DNA from: Rhodospirillaceae bacterium
GTDB lineage: Bacteria; Pseudomonadota; Alphaproteobacteria; UBA8366
NCBI GenBank assembly: GCA_002722095.1
Contig: PBKG01000006.1
Location: forward strand, 582,001-646,000
Length of the DNA stretch: 64,000 nucleotides
Reading direction: 5' to 3'
The position numbers and the translations under genes are program-made. This document shows, one piece after another, positions 62,015 through 64,000 of this stretch. How positions within the stretch are numbered: the stretch's first letter is position 1; the number at the start of each line of letters is the position of its first letter. A model generated the notes under the pieces. The model made no database searches and had not been told where the DNA came from. It worked only from the letters and a program-made list of their open reading frames with translations.

Positions 62015-63799
62015 ATGGGTGAGGCATATCCGATAACCGATCACGAATACGACGTTGTTGTCGTTGGTGCCGGTGGTGCGGGCTTGAGGGCGGCAGTTGG
62101 TCTGGCCGAAGCGGGCCTCAAGACCGCGTGTATCTCGAAGGTATTTCCTACTCGTAGTCACACTGTCGCGGCGCAAGGGGGCATGTCGGCGTCCCTCGGA
62201 AATATGGGCGACGATGATTGGCGCTGGCATATGTACGATACCGTAAAGGGTGCGGACTGGCTCGGCGATCAAGATGCAATTGAGTTCATGTGTCGTGAGG
62301 CGATCCCCGCGGTTATCGAACTGGAACATTACGGTGTTCCTTTCAGCCGGACCGAGGACGGTAAAATCTACCAGCGCCCATTTGGCGGCATGACCACCAA
62401 TTACGGTGAGGGGACGGCGCACCGCACTTGCGCGGCGGCGGACCGTACCGGACATGCGATTTTGCATACACTTTACCAGCAGGCGCTGAAGCGGTCGGCA
62501 GAATTTTTTATTGAATATTTTGCCCTGGACCTAATCAAAAATGTCGATGACGAAGTCGCGGGTGTGTTGGCATGGAATCTTGATGACGGCACGATTCATT
62601 GTTTTAAGGCCAAGCGGGTGATTTTGGCGACCGGCGGCTACGGCCGGGCCTATTTTTCCGCCACGTCGGCTCATACCTGCACCGGCGATGGCGGCGGCAT
62701 GGTTTTGCGCGCAGGCTTGCCGATGCAGGATATGGAATTCGTGCAGTTCCATCCGACAGGCATTTACGGTGCCGGCTGCCTGATTACAGAGGGTGTCCGA
62801 GGTGAAGGTGGCTATGTCACTAACTCCGAAGGCGAGCGCTTCATGGAGCGTTACGCGCCATCGGCCAAAGATCTCGCCAGCCGTGATGTGGTCAGCCGGT
62901 CCATGACGATCGAAATTCGCGAAGGCCGCGGTGTAGGGTCTGAAGCGGATCATATCCATCTGCATCTGGAGCATCTTGACCCGGATGTAATCGAGGAACG
63001 CTTGCCTGGCATTTCGGAAACCGCGCGTATTTTTGCCGGCGTTGATGTTAACAAGGAGCCGATACCGGTAATTCCCACCTGCCATTACAATATGGGCGGT
63101 GTTCCCACCAACTATTATGGTGAGGCGCTAACGATGAACGGCGGCGAAAAAGTGATACCGGGCCTGATGACCATCGGCGAGGCCGCATGTGTCTCGGTAC
63201 ATGGCGCAAACCGTTTGGGCTCTAACTCGTTGCTCGATCTGGTTGTTTTCGGTCGGGCATCTGCAAAGCGGTGTGCCGAGACTGTCGACCGGGAAGCAAG
63301 TCATAAGCAACTGGCCGGCGATGCGACCGACGAGGCATTGGCGCGTCTCGACAGATTCCGCTATGCCAAGGGCGACACGCCTACCGCCGCACTTCGGCTG
63401 GAAATGCAGCGCGTAATGCAAAGCAATTGCGCGGTGTTCCGAACCGGCGAGGTTCTCGAAGAAGGCGTCGATCTGATGAAGGAAGCCTGGTCGAAGCGCG
63501 AAGATATTGGCGTTTCCGACAGCTCAATGGTGTGGAATTCGGATTTGGTAGAGACACTTGAGCTCGAAAACCTGCTGAGCCAGGCAATGGTGACGATCGT
63601 TTCAGCTGCCGAACGCCAGGAGAGCCGAGGCGCACACGCACGAGAAGACTTCCCCGATCGTGACGACGATGATTGGATGAAGCACACATTGGCCTGGTGC
63701 GACGATGACGGTAATGTCAAGCTCGACTATCGTGAAGTTGTGATGCAAACCATGACGAACGAGGTTCAGGTCTTTCCGCCGAAGGCGCGCGTCTATTAG
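62015..63799 (+). CDS. sdhA: Succinate dehydrogenase flavoprotein subunit
   Basis: A 594-residue FAD-containing catalytic subunit that oxidises succinate to fumarate. The dinucleotide-binding [16 protein letters not shown] is near 15-30, and the covalent FAD histidine is His49 in [25 protein letters not shown] and the arginine in [15 protein letters not shown] are the substrate and capping segments. GGAGGATGATC forms the ribosome site. Length and end ([11 protein letters not shown]) are normal for alphaproteobacteria. Confidence 0.97.
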   Translation: MGEAYPITDHEYDVVVVGAGGAGLRAAVGLAEAGLKTACISKVFPTRSHTVAAQGGMSASLGNMGDDDWRWHMYDTVKGADWLGDQDAIEFMCREAIPAVIELEHYGVPFSRTEDGKIYQRPFGGMTTNYGEGTAHRTCAAADRTGHAILHTLYQQALKRSAEFFIEYFALDLIKNVDDEVAGVLAWNLDDGTIHCFKAKRVILATGGYGRAYFSATSAHTCTGDGGGMVLRAGLPMQDMEFVQFHPTGIYGAGCLITEGVRGEGGYVTNSEGERFMERYAPSAKDLASRDVVSRSMTIEIREGRGVGSEADHIHLHLEHLDPDVIEERLPGISETARIFAGVDVNKEPIPVIPTCHYNMGGVPTNYYGEALTMNGGEKVIPGLMTIGEAACVSVHGANRLGSNSLLDLVVFGRASAKRCAETVDREASHKQLAGDATDEALARLDRFRYAKGDTPTAALRLEMQRVMQSNCAVFRTGEVLEEGVDLMKEAWSKREDIGVSDSSMVWNSDLVETLELENLLSQAMVTIVSAAERQESRGAHAREDFPDRDDDDWMKHTLAWCDDDGNVKLDYREVVMQTMTNEVQVFPPKARVY

Positions 63800-63835
63800 A
63801 GTCAATTAGAAGAAGATTAAGGAAATTAACGAGCG

Positions 63836-64000
63836 ATGGCGCAATTTACCCTGCCCGCGAATTCCAAAGTCGGTACCGGCAAAAATCATCCGGCACCCGA
63901 TGGGGCAACCAACCTTAAGACATTTAAAATTTATCGCTGGGACGGCAGTGGCGATGAGAATCCGCGCGTCGACACCTATCAGGTCGATATGGATACCTGC
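63836..64000 (+). CDS. sdhB: Succinate dehydrogenase iron-sulfur subunit (partial, N-terminus only)
   Basis: The first 55 codons of SdhB are present, including KTFKIYRWDGSGDENPRVDTYQVDMD, the start of the plant-type 2Fe-2S domain. The last codon seen (TGC) is just before the first cluster-binding cysteines. SdhB passes electrons from FAD to ubiquinone through three iron-sulfur clusters. An AAGGAAATTAACGAGCG segment before the ATG holds the ribosome site. Confidence 0.95.
   Translation, partial: MAQFTLPANSKVGTGKNHPAPDGATNLKTFKIYRWDGSGDENPRVDTYQVDMDTC

Overview
The window looks like a chromosomal segment from an alphaproteobacterium, probably Rhodospirillales-like and free-living. The main reasons are the gene order ffh-rpsP-rimM-trmD-rplS-leuCD-leuB-asd, the dapF-mtaB-ftsY block, a ccmABCDE operon, an alphaproteobacterial-type RpoH sigma factor, CarD, a 7Fe ferredoxin, a Suv3-like helicase and sdhCDAB. 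Base composition is moderately GC-rich, and most genes are packed with 4-base ATGA or 1-base overlaps. I see no prophage, insertion sequence, CRISPR array or rRNA operon.

Layout. 1-2387 (minus): cytochrome c maturation operon ccmABCDE, with ccmE cut by the window edge. 2388-3812: a gene-free stretch with a run of hairpins (candidate small RNA), then a TauD-type dioxygenase. 4095-9013 (minus): a five-gene branched-chain amino acid type ABC transporter. 9295-15658: an AcnB-type aconitase, a DUF1223 protein, HtpG and a Pcm methyltransferase. 15722-22324 (plus): Suv3-like helicase, S4 protein, FdxA, CarD, a phosphatase-like protein that has lost its metal motifs, and RpoH. 22348-27408: secreted or envelope enzymes (M48 protease, nuclease, prolyl iminopeptidase, PagL-like lipid A deacylase), a tRNA-Arg(CCT) and an enoyl-CoA hydratase.

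27425-30888 (minus) is a compact operon of an SMP-30 lactonase, two TauD-type dioxygenases and an FkbM methyltransferase. 31021-36350 (minus) is a glycan or lipid modification cassette: methyltransferase, GT2 polyprenyl-phosphate glycosyltransferase, LABN membrane protein and two tandem GT-C transferases. 36466-42787 holds pgk, a sorbosone dehydrogenase-like propeller, a Nudix hydrolase, YciB/IspZ, a tandem pair of JmjC-like cupins of which the first has lost its metal histidines, and a small possibly leaderless gene.

42800-56099 is the conserved core: FtsY and Ffh (SRP targeting), MtaB, DapF, ribosomal proteins S16 and L19 with acidic tails, RimM, TrmD, a leucine operon with two leuC copies around one leuD, leuB and asd. 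A TPR/GT9-like protein, PdxY and a two-domain methyltransferase follow.

59934-61226 is the largest gene-free region. It contains a roughly 500-base stretch unusually rich in long stems and, nearer sdhC, three matches to the DnaA box consensus within 61 bases. A good sigma70-type promoter then leads into sdhCDAB, with sdhB cut by the window end. This region is the best place to look for something undescribed. The Bacteroidota-like AcnB, the degenerate phosphatase, the degenerate cupin and the TauD/SMP-30/FkbM operon come next.
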